A DNA stretch of 64,000 nucleotides, taken from NCBI GenBank assembly GCA_015233565.1, contig JADFXM010000016.1:1-64000 (forward strand), written 5' to 3'. Origin of the DNA: Candidatus Rifleibacteriota bacterium. Lineage in GTDB: Bacteria; Muiribacteriota; Ozemobacteria; Ozemobacterales; Ozemobacteraceae. The notes below the pieces were generated by a model. That model did not search any database, had not been told where the DNA came from, and saw only the letters and a list, made by a program, of their open reading frames with translations. Both the position numbers and the translations under genes were made by a program. Positions 24,338 to 33,121 of this stretch are shown here, one piece after another (position 1 is the first letter of the stretch; every line of letters begins with the position of its first letter).

Positions 24338-24395
24338 ATAGCAATTTCAATTAGTTCTTTCATCCGACCTATTTCGTGCTTCAGGTCTGCGTAAA
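24338..24395 (-). repeat. Family 1 element fragment, interrupted by or joined to a family 2 element
   Basis: Fifty-eight bases match the first part of copy a (ATA[C/G]CAATTTCAAT..AGTTC..TCATCC, then TTCGTGCTTCAGGTCTGCGT). The match stops exactly where the family 2 element begins. The other family 1 end is not found after the family 2 element. Confidence 0.8.
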
Positions 24396-24607
24396 TTCAG
24401 AATTCCTGTTGTCGTAAACTTCATTTTCTTTGATTGCTCAGCTTCAAAAGCCGATTCCGTAGAGATAAAAAAAGTTTTCAGCCCGAATTTTGTTTTGAGA
24501 CCAAATAATCCAAAAGCTAAGGAAGGAATCTCATCCAAACGAGTTCACGTTTTCAGGTTTTGGGAAAATGGTCTTAAGACTATATCCTCGGGAATTGGAA
24601 TTCTGAA
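24396..24607. repeat. Family 2 short element, copy 1 (212 bp)
   Basis: Perfect 11-base terminal inverted repeats TTCAGAATTCC and GGAATTCTGAA. It is nearly identical along its whole length to 32192-32402. It has no coding potential. The internal words CGTAAACTTCATTTTCTTTG and AGCCGATTCCGTAGAGAT are shared by both copies. Confidence 0.92.
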
Positions 24608-24611
24608 ACTG

Positions 24612-25445
24612 TCACCGCTTCCCATTCCAAAGAAACCCTGCTAATAAACTCACTATCCATAAGACTATCAGAAAAATAACCATCGCTGGGCCTGCTGGAA
24701 GGTCATAGGCCAGGGAAATTGTAATCCCTCCAGCTGCTCCAAGTATTCCGATGATTTCACTGACCAGGAACATTCTTGAAACACGATTACACAGAGCCTG
24801 TGCGCATAATGAAGGAATTAGCATGAATGCGAAACAAGCCAATGCGCCTGCTTCAATAAGCGTCAGAATAATCGATATTCCAAAAATTCCGTTAAGCATG
24901 AATTCGTAAAAATTTACATGAATTCCAAGAATTCTTGCCATTTCAGGGTCAATAGAAATCAGAAACAATCGCTTCTGAAACAAATATAGAAGCAGAATGA
25001 GCGGAATTCCTATCCAGGCAAGGGTTTGTGTATCAGAACATTTTGCGGTCAATACACTTCCCTTTAGCAACAATTCAGAAGCATGGGCTTCAGCGTTCGT
25101 TAAGGCAAGTAATAGAATAGTACCAGCCATTGCTACAGAGTATCCCAGAGCAATGATTGTCTCGGAATTAATTCCTAGATTTTTGTTCCATTTTTTTATG
25201 TTTGAAACTATGGCAAAGACAATTAAAGCAATTCCTGCGGCGATCCATTTTGGAATAGAAAGAACATCTCCGGCGACAAAGCTGAAACCGGCAATTTGAG
25301 GAAGCGCCGCCCCTAGAAATATATTCCGTCTGAGATGAAGGAATAATCCAATAGGGGCTAATATCGCACCGACCATGATGGAAACCAGAATTGCGTCATG
25401 AAAAAAAACAAGTAGTTCAAGCAGTGAAGGAGTTGAACTAGCCAT
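24612..25445 (-). CDS. znuB: Zinc/manganese ABC transporter permease
   Basis: A 277-residue protein with eight or nine predicted membrane helices and ABC-3 family features: AILAPIGLFLHLRRNIFLGA near the N-terminus, the GYSVAMAGTILLLAL segment, and PEMARILGIHVNFYEFMLNG followed by EAGALACFAFMLIPSLCAQ. It forms the membrane channel of a ZnuABC/MntABC-type uptake system. It overlaps the ATPase gene by 8 bases and ends the znuA-znuC-znuB operon. Zinc versus manganese cannot be told from the permease alone. Confidence 0.9.
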   Translation of the reverse strand: MASSTPSLLELLVFFHDAILVSIMVGAILAPIGLFLHLRRNIFLGAALPQIAGFSFVAGDVLSIPKWIAAGIALIVFAIVSNIKKWNKNLGINSETIIALGYSVAMAGTILLLALTNAEAHASELLLKGSVLTAKCSDTQTLAWIGIPLILLLYLFQKRLFLISIDPEMARILGIHVNFYEFMLNGIFGISIILTLIEAGALACFAFMLIPSLCAQALCNRVSRMFLVSEIIGILGAAGGITISLAYDLPAGPAMVIFLIVLWIVSLLAGFLWNGKR

Positions 25446-26178
25446 TAAGGGACCTCCCTATGTTTTCCCGCAACCGAACAGGTATTCCATATATTTTCCC
25501 CAGAAGTTCATCCGTTAATTCTGAACCTGGACCGGAAAATGCAAGATTCCCCTGATGTAATAGAAAAATCAAATCGGTATTCGTAAATAACTCAATCAAG
25601 TTATGTGAAACCATTATCAGGGAAATCCCCTTTTCTCGGCAAAGCCTGTCGAACAGTTCAAGCAGAATTTGCGACTGTGCGACATCTAATCCATAGGTTG
25701 GCTCATCAAGGATTAGAACTTCAGGGTTAGAGACCAATGCTCTTGCCAGTAAGGCTCGCTGTTTTTGTCCTCCGGACAAATCTCGAAATGGTATTTGAGA
25801 TTGATTTTGAAGATTAACAGCGCTTAAAGCCTCCTTAACTTGTGTTTCAAGCTTATGTGTTAAGTTTTGCCAGGGAAAAATCTGCTTCGAACCCCCCATT
25901 TCTATGATTTCCCACAATGTAAATGGAAACAGCTCATCCAAATTTCCTCTTTGTGGGACGTAACCGATTTTGCCCTTGAAATGGAGGGATGGATAAATTA
26001 TTTGCCCGTCAATTGGCGGCAAAAGACCCAATATTGCTTTCAAAATAGTTGTTTTACCGGAGCCGTTGGGCCCGGCGATCCCAATGGCTTTTCCAATTGG
26101 AAATACGAAGTTGAGATTTTTTAAAATCACCTTTCCAGAGTATCCTAAACTAACATTATTGAATTCAACTAAATTCAT
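25438..26178 (-). CDS. znuC: Zinc/manganese ABC transporter ATP-binding protein
   Basis: A 246-residue nucleotide-binding protein with Walker A GPNGSGKTT, a YVPQRGNLDELFPFT segment typical of metal-uptake ATPases, signature LSGGQKQRALLARAL, Walker B VLILDEPTYGLDVAQ and His switch in MVSHNLIEL. It energises uptake through the adjacent permease. The start codon overlaps the stop of the binding-protein gene in an ATGA arrangement, and its 3' end overlaps the permease gene, so the three are translationally coupled. Confidence 0.92.
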   Translation of the reverse strand: MNLVEFNNVSLGYSGKVILKNLNFVFPIGKAIGIAGPNGSGKTTILKAILGLLPPIDGQIIYPSLHFKGKIGYVPQRGNLDELFPFTLWEIIEMGGSKQIFPWQNLTHKLETQVKEALSAVNLQNQSQIPFRDLSGGQKQRALLARALVSNPEVLILDEPTYGLDVAQSQILLELFDRLCREKGISLIMVSHNLIELFTNTDLIFLLHQGNLAFSGPGSELTDELLGKIYGIPVRLRENIGRSLNG

Positions 26179-27092
26179 TGTTGAATGGCCAATCCATCTG
26201 CAATTCTGCTAACAATTGTTTCAAATAGATCCGGATAGGATTTAATAGTATCCTCGCCTTCAACTTGTGCCGGTAAGACAAGTACTTTGCCCTGGACTTT
26301 TTCTGCAACTGTGTTAGAAAAGCTGTCGGAGTAATATTTTTCTCGAATAAGTATTCGACAGTTTTTGGATCTCATGATTTCTACGAGAGAAGTGATTTCG
26401 CGACCTGTGGGTGGAATTCCAGGCTTGGGTTCAACAAATCCTACAATTTCCAACCCGAAGGCATCCGCGAAATATCTCCAGGAATTGTGGAAACAAGCAA
26501 TTCGCCTATTTTTCAACTTCAGTATTTTTTCTTTCCAAAGTGGGATTCTTTTACTCAAGTCGGCTGTAAAAGTCTCCAAATTTTTATTAAATTCATTAGC
26601 TCCATCTGGGTCGAAAGCTACTAGTTTTTCTGCAATCAGTGCAGCGACTTTTAGTCCATTTTCAGGATCAAGCATGTAATGCGGGTTTCCATTTGGGTGA
26701 ATATCACCCATCGATGGGTCTACACGAATTTGGGGAATCTCCTTGACATCTATTCCCTGGGAACAATCGATATAACCTTGATTTCCAGGCATGACTGATA
26801 AATTTCTTCCTCCTTCCAAAAGGGGTTTGAGCCATATTTCCAAATCCAGACCAATACAAAAAACCATTTGGGCTTTGGATAGGGAAATCATAAAACTTGG
26901 TTTGGGCTCTACAAAATGCGGGTCTTCATGCCCTCGACCGATTGAGATGGCCTTTACGCGATTACCACCTATGGCATTAACTATCGAAAGGAGGTCGGGC
27001 GTGGTTGTTACAACGGTAATTGATGCAAAAGCGTATGAATTAAGTACCATGCAGCATAATAATGCGCAGAAGACGAATAGATTAAATTTCAT
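26175..27092 (-). CDS. znuA: Zinc/manganese-binding periplasmic protein, ZnuA-like
   Basis: A signal peptide (MKFNLFVFCALLCCMVLNSY) precedes a cluster 9 solute-binding domain: TTTPDLLSIVNAIGG, the ligand region GHEDPHFVEPKP, NPHYMLDPENG and IACFHNSWRYFADAFGLEIV. The His in DPHF, NPHY and CFHNSW occupy the three usual metal-binding His positions; the fourth ligand region is less clear. The His-rich loop of many zinc-specific members is absent. It delivers metal to the permease encoded by the last gene of this operon. It is the first gene of the overlapping three-gene operon. Confidence 0.9.
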   Translation of the reverse strand: MKFNLFVFCALLCCMVLNSYAFASITVVTTTPDLLSIVNAIGGNRVKAISIGRGHEDPHFVEPKPSFMISLSKAQMVFCIGLDLEIWLKPLLEGGRNLSVMPGNQGYIDCSQGIDVKEIPQIRVDPSMGDIHPNGNPHYMLDPENGLKVAALIAEKLVAFDPDGANEFNKNLETFTADLSKRIPLWKEKILKLKNRRIACFHNSWRYFADAFGLEIVGFVEPKPGIPPTGREITSLVEIMRSKNCRILIREKYYSDSFSNTVAEKVQGKVLVLPAQVEGEDTIKSYPDLFETIVSRIADGLAIQQ

Positions 27093-27387
27093 AAACTTCT
27101 CCTATTATATTTTTTGGATATTTTCCTATAAAAAATAGTATTACAATTTGCTAACATTGATAGACGCTCTGAACGAGACAGTTGAAAAATATCTGTAATC
27201 TGGTTTTTCTTGTACCACTCCAAAGTTTTGTCCCCTTTTTCATGTTTGCTTTACCAGACTGTTTTTTAGTAACCATTGCAGTTTGATATTTTTCAAAAGC
27301 TTCCAACTGATAATAAATTACCTTCTTGTACTAATCTTAGAAAAATTGCTTTTTTCCTCAAAGAGGTTTTTTTAAGGAAGTTGAAAA

Positions 27388-28611
27388 TCAGAAATTGGCT
27401 AAATGTGGCTTGTGAGGTCCCATCCCCCAGATAATTTCAATTAGCGCTTCGTTGTTTGTCGTTATTTGGAACGGATCATGAATGTTTCGCAATTGAAATT
27501 GGACACGATCATTTTCGGTAAACCAATATCCAAGGTAAGCAGATCTTACAGTTGACCAATACCTGGTATCAGAAGGCTTCTGAGAACAATCATATTCAAA
27601 ACCTACATGCCAATCACGGATTTTTTTGAATTTGTACAATAAGTTTAAATAATATCCGTTCGCGAAGCTATCAGAGCCAAATGCCTGCTCTCTTCTGTTC
27701 CAGAGCCACTCCCCGAAAAGACATAACCGGTTGAATTGAGAAAAACGTCTTCGCAGCATAATATCGGCACCTGCAATACTCGAGCGCAAATCTCCCGAAG
27801 TGTCCCAGGAGCCCTGGTGGAAATTTACACCGAAATTAAGATCATCTTTGTCATTAAACATCGTGTTTGTAAAAATTCTTCCACCCATTACCCGGGAATT
27901 TCCACCATGGAAAAGTTGTTCATTATTTCCCTGTAGGAAATCGATATTTGCTTTTGCATAAGTTTTATTGCTGAAATTTATTGGTTTACTCATTGACAAA
28001 CCATTTTCACTGAATGATTCATCTCCAAAGAAATATTGCATAGAAAGAGGCTTGGCAACCATAGGCCAATCGTGATCATGAACAGTATTTAAAAAGCCGC
28101 AAGGTACCAGAAATTTTCCAACTTTTGCTTCAACATCATCGACAGGAAAGATATGGGAAAATTCAGCCCAGGCTTCTTCAATTTTTGTTCCTCCATCGCT
28201 GAAGCTGAGCGTCAAAGCTCCCTTAGAATACGGAGAAATGTTCTTTGTCATGGCAAGTTCAGCTTCGTCCAATCCGATCGAATTTCGAATCGGGTCCGAG
28301 GAATTTGTGGTTTTTTTCCCAATTGCTTTTCCAGCAACGCTGATATCCGGATTTTGATTTTGGTAGACACTGCTTTGCACAGGTGCTGAACGAACGATTG
28401 GTTTGGAAATTGATGGAGGTGGAGAAGTGATGACGGTTTTTTCACTTTCAATTTGTTCCAAACGCTGGGAAAGTTTATTTACTAAGCTTGTCAAACTGGC
28501 GACTTGTTTTTTCAGATCCTGAATTTCAGCATTTGAATCAGCTATGAGTAAAGGATTTATTTGAAAAAATAAACAAACAAATATAGCAACAACCAAAGAA
28601 TTAAATTTCAT
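27388..28611 (-). CDS. Outer-membrane porin-like protein with N-terminal coiled coil, zinc-locus associated
   Basis: A signal peptide is followed by a coiled coil (IQDLKKQVASLTSLVNKLSQ, about 28-60), a Ser/Pro linker, and about 290 residues of amphipathic beta strands ending in ANF, a terminal Phe typical of outer-membrane barrels. The penultimate residues, GPHKPH, and an internal HDHDWP are His-rich and could bind metal. It lies 295 bp upstream of the znuACB genes on the same strand. Together these suggest an outer-membrane channel for divalent metal, but that is inference from context. The SlpA-like or OprP-like arrangement of coiled coil plus barrel is known in other diderms. Confidence 0.75.
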   Translation of the reverse strand: MKFNSLVVAIFVCLFFQINPLLIADSNAEIQDLKKQVASLTSLVNKLSQRLEQIESEKTVITSPPPSISKPIVRSAPVQSSVYQNQNPDISVAGKAIGKKTTNSSDPIRNSIGLDEAELAMTKNISPYSKGALTLSFSDGGTKIEEAWAEFSHIFPVDDVEAKVGKFLVPCGFLNTVHDHDWPMVAKPLSMQYFFGDESFSENGLSMSKPINFSNKTYAKANIDFLQGNNEQLFHGGNSRVMGGRIFTNTMFNDKDDLNFGVNFHQGSWDTSGDLRSSIAGADIMLRRRFSQFNRLCLFGEWLWNRREQAFGSDSFANGYYLNLLYKFKKIRDWHVGFEYDCSQKPSDTRYWSTVRSAYLGYWFTENDRVQFQLRNIHDPFQITTNNEALIEIIWGMGPHKPHLANF

Positions 28612-28920
28612 TTAAAAGTCCTTTCAATCCATCTGTTCAATTATTCGTAAATAAAGATAGAAATTGACTAAACGATTTTGCTTTTCTCCATGACGAATTT
28701 CTTTTTTAGTCAGAGAGGAAAGAACAATTTTTCTTTACCCGAATTTTCGAACCCAGATACTCCTTTTTGGTATCGGCGACAATTCTTGTTGTACAACCAC
28801 CGTTACAAATTTGGAGATATCGACAAAAACAACTCTCTTCTTACATTTGAATAAAAAGGTTAAGAGGTAGCACTGTCCCTTCTGAAAACTTGATTCCAAT
28901 TAAAATCAAATCAAATCAAA
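28612..28920. other. Intergenic region between the porin-like and His-rich genes
   Basis: About 300 bases without a supported gene. It should carry the promoter of the porin-like gene. I searched by eye for a palindromic Zur-type operator and saw none. Its right end holds the AAATC repeat. Confidence 0.35.
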
Positions 28921-28927
28921 TCAAATC
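28903..28927. repeat. Pentanucleotide repeat (AAATC)5
   Basis: Five perfect AAATC units followed by AAATG. The stop codon of the minus-strand gene at 28921 falls within the array, so length changes would mostly alter sequence after the stop. Confidence 0.9.
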
Positions 28928-29265
28928 AAATGAGTAGAAGGAGGAGGCCTCGGAAAAAGAAAGGAAAAAACTTTTGTTGAAAAAAGTAAATCTTGATAGA
29001 AACTTTCATAAAAATGGTTTACTACTAATTTTTGAAAGGCAATAAAAAAAGTACTAATTAAAAAAACCAGTAGTAATTGAAAATCACAGTGCGGGCAAGA
29101 AGAATGCGAATGTTCTTGTTCAGATTCAAGGACTTTTGAATGAAACAGACAACAATGGTCATGGTAATGGGGAAATATTGCAAAAAGCCAGGAGACAAGG
29201 AAAAAAAACAAAAAAAATCTTCTTGCCTGAAAAAGAATCTTGCTCTGCAAAAAAAGTCGTTTCAC
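28921..29265 (-). CDS. Small His/Cys-rich membrane protein (114 aa)
   Basis: Two hydrophobic segments (FFLFFFLVSWLFAIF and FQLLLVFLISTFFIAF) flank a metal-binding-like loop with HYHDHCC, a later HSHSSCPHC, and acidic residues between. It resembles the general pattern of small DUF2946-like proteins found near metal-handling genes, but I cannot make a firm family call. It lies upstream of the porin-like gene and znuACB on the same strand, so a role in zinc or other divalent-metal handling is plausible. Start 29265 has no strong ribosome site. Confidence 0.55.
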   Translation of the reverse strand: MKRLFLQSKILFQARRFFLFFFLVSWLFAIFPHYHDHCCLFHSKVLESEQEHSHSSCPHCDFQLLLVFLISTFFIAFQKLVVNHFYESFYQDLLFSTKVFSFLFPRPPPSTHLI

Positions 29266-29939
29266 CTGGGAACCCTTCTCAACTTGTCAAATCATCTAAT
29301 CTAAGCGCAATAACTTCTTTGAATTAATAGTCCAATTCATAAAGTGCACAGAATAAGAAATAGTAAAAGAATAAAAAAAATAGTGCAACAAAAATTTCGT
29401 CCAATTTCCCAGAAAATGAAAAGTATTCGTTCGGTTGTAACTGTCACCCAGATTATTTCCCTGACTTCGCTTCATCAATCTATTCCTTTATTACACAGTT
29501 TCAGAGAAGGAGTGAAATATGAGAAAAATTTCAGGTGAAATATCTCACAAATGTTGTCTAGGAAAACTTTAGGAGTTAGTACATTTTTGAAAAATCAATT
29601 TTTTCACAGCTTCAGACTTGCGTTTCGGACGCGTAGGTACATGTTTCTCCCAGAGCGAACCATTAGTCTAGCTACAAAAGAATTATTTCTTTCTTAAGTT
29701 CATTAGGTGCCTAGTATTCACTGAAAGGCTTATCGTGGAAAAAAAGAAAGCTTTTAAATAATTCGACAAAATGATAAGCCACAGATGCCTTTTGCGGTGA
29801 TTATGTAGTAAGACGCACATTATTTCATACCGTTTTTTCTGTACCCCAGAACCTCCATTAACAAAGAATTTTAAATTTTTTTACCTACTGTTTCGAAACC
29901 CAAGCCAGAGAGAGCGGAAAAGGATTGTTTGTACTGGAC
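29266..29939. other. Gap of about 670 bp without a supported gene
   Basis: Short ORFs lack ribosome sites or recognisable products. TTTTTTCACAGCTTCAG at about 29600 resembles the TTTTTTCACACCTTCAG words near 16640 and 51945. Otherwise nothing stands out. Confidence 0.35.
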
Positions 29940-30914
29940 CTAATTACCAGGTTCCTGACCTTTTAATTGCAGTGAGCGTGGATTGGGTACTAAGCCATCA
30001 GTTTGATTCCCAATAGGTTCTTCCTGAATGGCTTTCTGGAGTGCTTCAAGGGAGCTTTGGCACAAAAACATCACTTTACGCTTTTGATCAAGAGAGATCG
30101 CGAGAGACCGAACGTTAGTGTTTTCCCGCGAGAGAGCAAGAATTTGTTCCCTTAGTTTGCTGAATTTGGAGTATTCATCCGTAGCTGTTTTAAGGTCAGG
30201 GCTTCCGTTGAGTTCTTTAAGAGCGGTTAGGGTGTCTATGTTTTTTCGGATTTCCAGGTCTTCTTTTTTCATAAGTGCCTCAAGTTCATCCATTTTTTTG
30301 TCACTTTCCTCCGCGATATGTGGTGCCAATAGAGTTTGGATGCGCAATGCTGACTTTAGAATTCCGAAAACAAGCGCTGAAATATTTCTGGCGGAGGGAA
30401 AATTTTCGCTCAACGTTATCATATGGGAAAAGGCTGTATCCATTTTGCTTACTGCATCTGCAGCTGGACCAAATGCCAGGTTGTAAGCTTTGAGGTTGGT
30501 GTTTTTGACTGCCAAAACCAGTAAATTGTCATCAATGCGTTGAAAGTCAGTAAACACTTTTGAAAATTCTGAAAGCAGTTCTCTTCCGTTCTGGAGGAGG
30601 GATCCGGTGGCAAGAAGATCGGCAAGTTCCTTGCGTTTCTGTTCGATCTCTGTGGTTGCACTGCGGGCTTGATTTGCAAAATTCTGCGAGTCTTGGTCGG
30701 TAATGGCCATGACCGCACTCTTTTCGGCTTCTGAGGCAGATGCCAATAAGTAGCGCATCTTTGCTACTAAGTTCACGCGCTCTGTTTTGTGGACGAGCTG
30801 TTCAAGAACATTCTGTTCTTTTCGGAAATGAAACGTTATTAGCATTGCGACTATTGCAATCACCGCTCCAGTGGTCATCCACAATATTTCGTTATAATTA
30901 GGTTTTAATTGCAC
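29940..30914 (-). CDS. Membrane-anchored four-helix-bundle sensor-like protein without an output domain, GTG start
   Basis: A single membrane helix (WMTTGAVIAIVAMLITFHF) is followed by about 280 residues of charged helices with heptad character, resembling the ligand-binding bundle of chemoreceptors. No HAMP, methyl-accepting or kinase domain follows. The start is GTG at 30914, with AAGGAGG 5 bases upstream; the frame is open to 30980 but the upstream ATG has no ribosome site. Only one membrane helix is present, so the bundle would face one side of the membrane with no cytoplasmic signalling part. The tail is polar and Pro/Gly-rich. Function unknown. Confidence 0.65.
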   Translation of the reverse strand: MQLKPNYNEILWMTTGAVIAIVAMLITFHFRKEQNVLEQLVHKTERVNLVAKMRYLLASASEAEKSAVMAITDQDSQNFANQARSATTEIEQKRKELADLLATGSLLQNGRELLSEFSKVFTDFQRIDDNLLVLAVKNTNLKAYNLAFGPAADAVSKMDTAFSHMITLSENFPSARNISALVFGILKSALRIQTLLAPHIAEESDKKMDELEALMKKEDLEIRKNIDTLTALKELNGSPDLKTATDEYSKFSKLREQILALSRENTNVRSLAISLDQKRKVMFLCQSSLEALQKAIQEEPIGNQTDGLVPNPRSLQLKGQEPGN

Positions 30915-31153
30915 GCTATCCTCCTTGAACAATTCCGAGTCATGACAAAAGAATGCTTCAATTTCAATAGCAAAACTCAAGCCAAAAAAATTCGGTCAGT
31001 TATTGGCATCAATATTGGGTTTTGGAAAAATCAAGGAAAATGCATCTTGCAATATGCAATGCTCAAAAGTTTCTGGGTTCTTGCTCTGACTAAGCTGGTA
31101 AGCTCGCAAAGCCTATGGTTTTTAAAAATTCTTCCTGGGTTCTTACCTCACTA

Positions 31154-31909
31154 TTATCCCGCAATCTCTTTTGCCACTATCAAAGCTGTTTCTTCTGCCA
31201 TGGTTTCCTGGTTTGCATCCTTAATGCCATGGTTAGGTATGTTCAGGTAGATTGCATTCATCCACATGAATGGTTGGATAAAAGGTCCCACAAGGAATAA
31301 GAACAGGACTGTGGTTCCGCCCATGGGGCCCCCCAAAAACCATCCCAATGTGAACAAACCTGTTTCAAGAGTCATCTTGGCCCGAAAAAAGGACCAGTCC
31401 CATCTCTCAATCATAGTGATGGCCACCAAATCCATGATACGGATGCCAATTCCACTCATGATGATTAGGGCTGATGCATATGAGCAAGTAAGAAGCGCCA
31501 CTACGTCAAGTCCAACAGCGCTGATGTTCAAAGTGTGACCTGCCAGGACGATATTTTGGATCGGCAAAGCTCCGATCGTGTAATTTTCCAAATGAAGGGA
31601 ATTCCAGAAGTCGAGTAAAAAACCGACTGCACTAGTGCTTACAAATGGAGTAAGCGGTGGGAGCTGGCGATTCCAGGTCATCCACCAAGTTAAGAAGCCA
31701 ATAGCCACAAGCGATGAGCATATGCCAAGCCCAACGCCCAAGTGTTTATTCATTCCGATAACCAGTACATCCAATGGATCGGTTCCCAGTTTGGCATCAA
31801 TGAAACCCTTTGCTCCTAGCGAAAAAAGCACGATTCCCAGACAATATAGCCCGACTTGATAGCGTCTCCAATCAAGAGGTTCGTTAAAGTATTCTTTCAA
31901 CAAGTTCAT
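31154..31909 (-). CDS. YczE/YitT-type membrane protein
   Basis: A 251-residue protein with five or more predicted membrane helices. The early motif FSLGAKGFIDAKLGTDPLDV corresponds to the family motif near GSDPWTVL of YczE-like proteins, and the remainder follows their layout, including GWFLGGPMGGTTVLFLFLVG before the last helix. The function of this family is poorly defined. Start 31909 has GAGG 9-10 bases upstream. It shares direction with the bundle protein downstream but the 240-bp gap argues against tight coupling. Confidence 0.75.
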   Translation of the reverse strand: MNLLKEYFNEPLDWRRYQVGLYCLGIVLFSLGAKGFIDAKLGTDPLDVLVIGMNKHLGVGLGICSSLVAIGFLTWWMTWNRQLPPLTPFVSTSAVGFLLDFWNSLHLENYTIGALPIQNIVLAGHTLNISAVGLDVVALLTCSYASALIIMSGIGIRIMDLVAITMIERWDWSFFRAKMTLETGLFTLGWFLGGPMGGTTVLFLFLVGPFIQPFMWMNAIYLNIPNHGIKDANQETMAEETALIVAKEIAG

Positions 31910-32191
31910 TTCGTTTTACCTCAGGTTTTTTAGATGATAGTAATAAATCCTAAGCTGCTATGCAGAGCCTCCTTATTTAAATCTGCTCCGTAAGAAAAAA
32001 TGTTTCAATTATTATAGCAAAAGTCAGGCCAATATTTTTCGGCCCACATTTTGGGTTAACAGTGGGTTTTGGAAAATTAGGTGCAAAAAATTTGGCAAAA
32101 TGCAATGTTTGATCATCTAAAATTGCATTTTGCATTGTATTTGTTTAATTTTACTTAACAAAAAGCTTAAGGTCACTTTTCATTCAATAAA
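31910..32191. other. Intergenic sequence with a diverged copy of an upstream block
   Basis: Bases about 32005-32095 resemble 30951-31045 (shared TTCAATT..TATAGCAAAA, then GGGTTTTGGAAAA), each lying upstream of a minus-strand gene. Identity is only about two thirds by eye. No gene is supported. Confidence 0.4.
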
Positions 32192-32402
32192 TTCAGAATT
32201 CCTGTTGTCGTAAACTTCATTTTCTTTGATTGCACAGCTTCAAAAGCCGATTCCGTAGAGATTAAAAAGTTTTCAACCCGAATTTTGTTTTGAGACCAAA
32301 TAATCCAAAAGTTAAGGAAGGAATCTCATCCAATCGAGTTCACGTTTTCAGGTTTTGGGAAAATGGTCTCAAGTCTATATCCTCGGGAATTGGAATTCTG
32401 AA
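32192..32402. repeat. Family 2 short element, copy 2 (211 bp)
   Basis: Same TTCAGAATTCC/GGAATTCTGAA ends and nearly the same sequence as 24396-24607, in the same orientation. A few single-base differences and one length change in an A-run separate the two. Here the flanks show no family 1 sequence. Confidence 0.92.
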
Positions 32403-32549
32403 ATTAAATTCATTTTTCGTATTTCTTCCCAGAGAGTAAAATCTATAGTAACATTAGACAACAGAACCAAGTTCCTTCCAATAAGGGACTTTGAAAGTTT
32501 TGCTGGTGATATTGAACTTAATTAACCAACTAATTAGGAGTTTCAAAAC

Positions 32550-33038
32550 ATGATCCGGGAACTTTTTAAAACAGGGATGCCGCGAGTTTCGGTTTTAATT
32601 TTTCTGATGGTTTTTTCCACAGTAATGGCTAGGGGCGAGACGTCTCTATTTCAGGTGGCGATTTCTATCGCTACTGATTCTCTGAATACTGATTCTTACA
32701 AGACAAATTCACAATTTTACGTAAATACGAACGTGAAAAACATCAGTAGCATTGACCAGAAAATTGTAGTATGGACGGCACGCGGTTGGTCATGGCTTTC
32801 AAACAACCAGGAGGTAGGTCCCTGCATTGCAGCGCTGCAAAACGTTCCTACGGAGAAAACACTGCACCCCGGTGAGGAGTATTCCGATCAAATACAATTA
32901 ACATTGGTTTCCAAGAAAAAGAAATCGGTGGTGTTTCGGTTAGGCTTCTACCCTAAAGCTGAAGACCCTGTATCAGGCATGACCATTGATATGACCAAAA
33001 ATGTATTTTGGAGCAATGAGGTAACTCTCGAAAGGTAG
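32550..33038 (+). CDS. Secreted protein of unknown function (162 aa)
   Basis: A signal peptide with hydrophobic core VSVLIFLMVFSTVMA precedes a domain of about 130 residues with alternating beta-like segments (QFYVNTNVKNISSIDQKIVV, EEYSDQIQLTLVSKKKKSVV). The pattern recalls small Ig-like or BsuPI-like domains, in which a protein compares charges and asks for extra conserved residues that I cannot verify. Start 32550 has AGGAG 9 bases upstream. The last codons fall in a 19-base word that is repeated 67 bases downstream. Confidence 0.7.
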   Translation: MIRELFKTGMPRVSVLIFLMVFSTVMARGETSLFQVAISIATDSLNTDSYKTNSQFYVNTNVKNISSIDQKIVVWTARGWSWLSNNQEVGPCIAALQNVPTEKTLHPGEEYSDQIQLTLVSKKKKSVVFRLGFYPKAEDPVSGMTIDMTKNVFWSNEVTLER

Positions 33039-33106
33039 AGATGGAATTTTCAGCCAGAGGCTCCGGATGGAAGGGGAGGATAAATCAGTAACTCTCGAAA
33101 GGTAGA
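33021..33106. repeat. 19-bp direct repeat spanning the end of the gene
   Basis: GTAACTCTCGAAAGGTAGA occurs at 33021-33039, where it encodes the last codons and stop of the secreted protein, and again at 33088-33106. This suggests a short duplication beside the family 3 element. Confidence 0.8.
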
Positions 33107-33121
33107 TTTGAGTTTGAAATG

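Noticed and set aside
24190..24363. An N-terminal extension of the NodI-like ATPase beginning at an ATG at 24363
   Set aside because: It overlaps a family 1 repeat fragment, is Cys-rich junk, and a TTG with a good ribosome site lies at the domain start.
28903..28927. AAATC repeat as a phase-variation switch
   Set aside because: The stop codon of the small His-rich gene lies inside the array, so slippage would mostly affect non-coding bases after it.
26175..29300. A Zur-type operator in the zinc locus
   Set aside because: I looked for a shared palindrome upstream of the three transcripts and found none convincing by eye.
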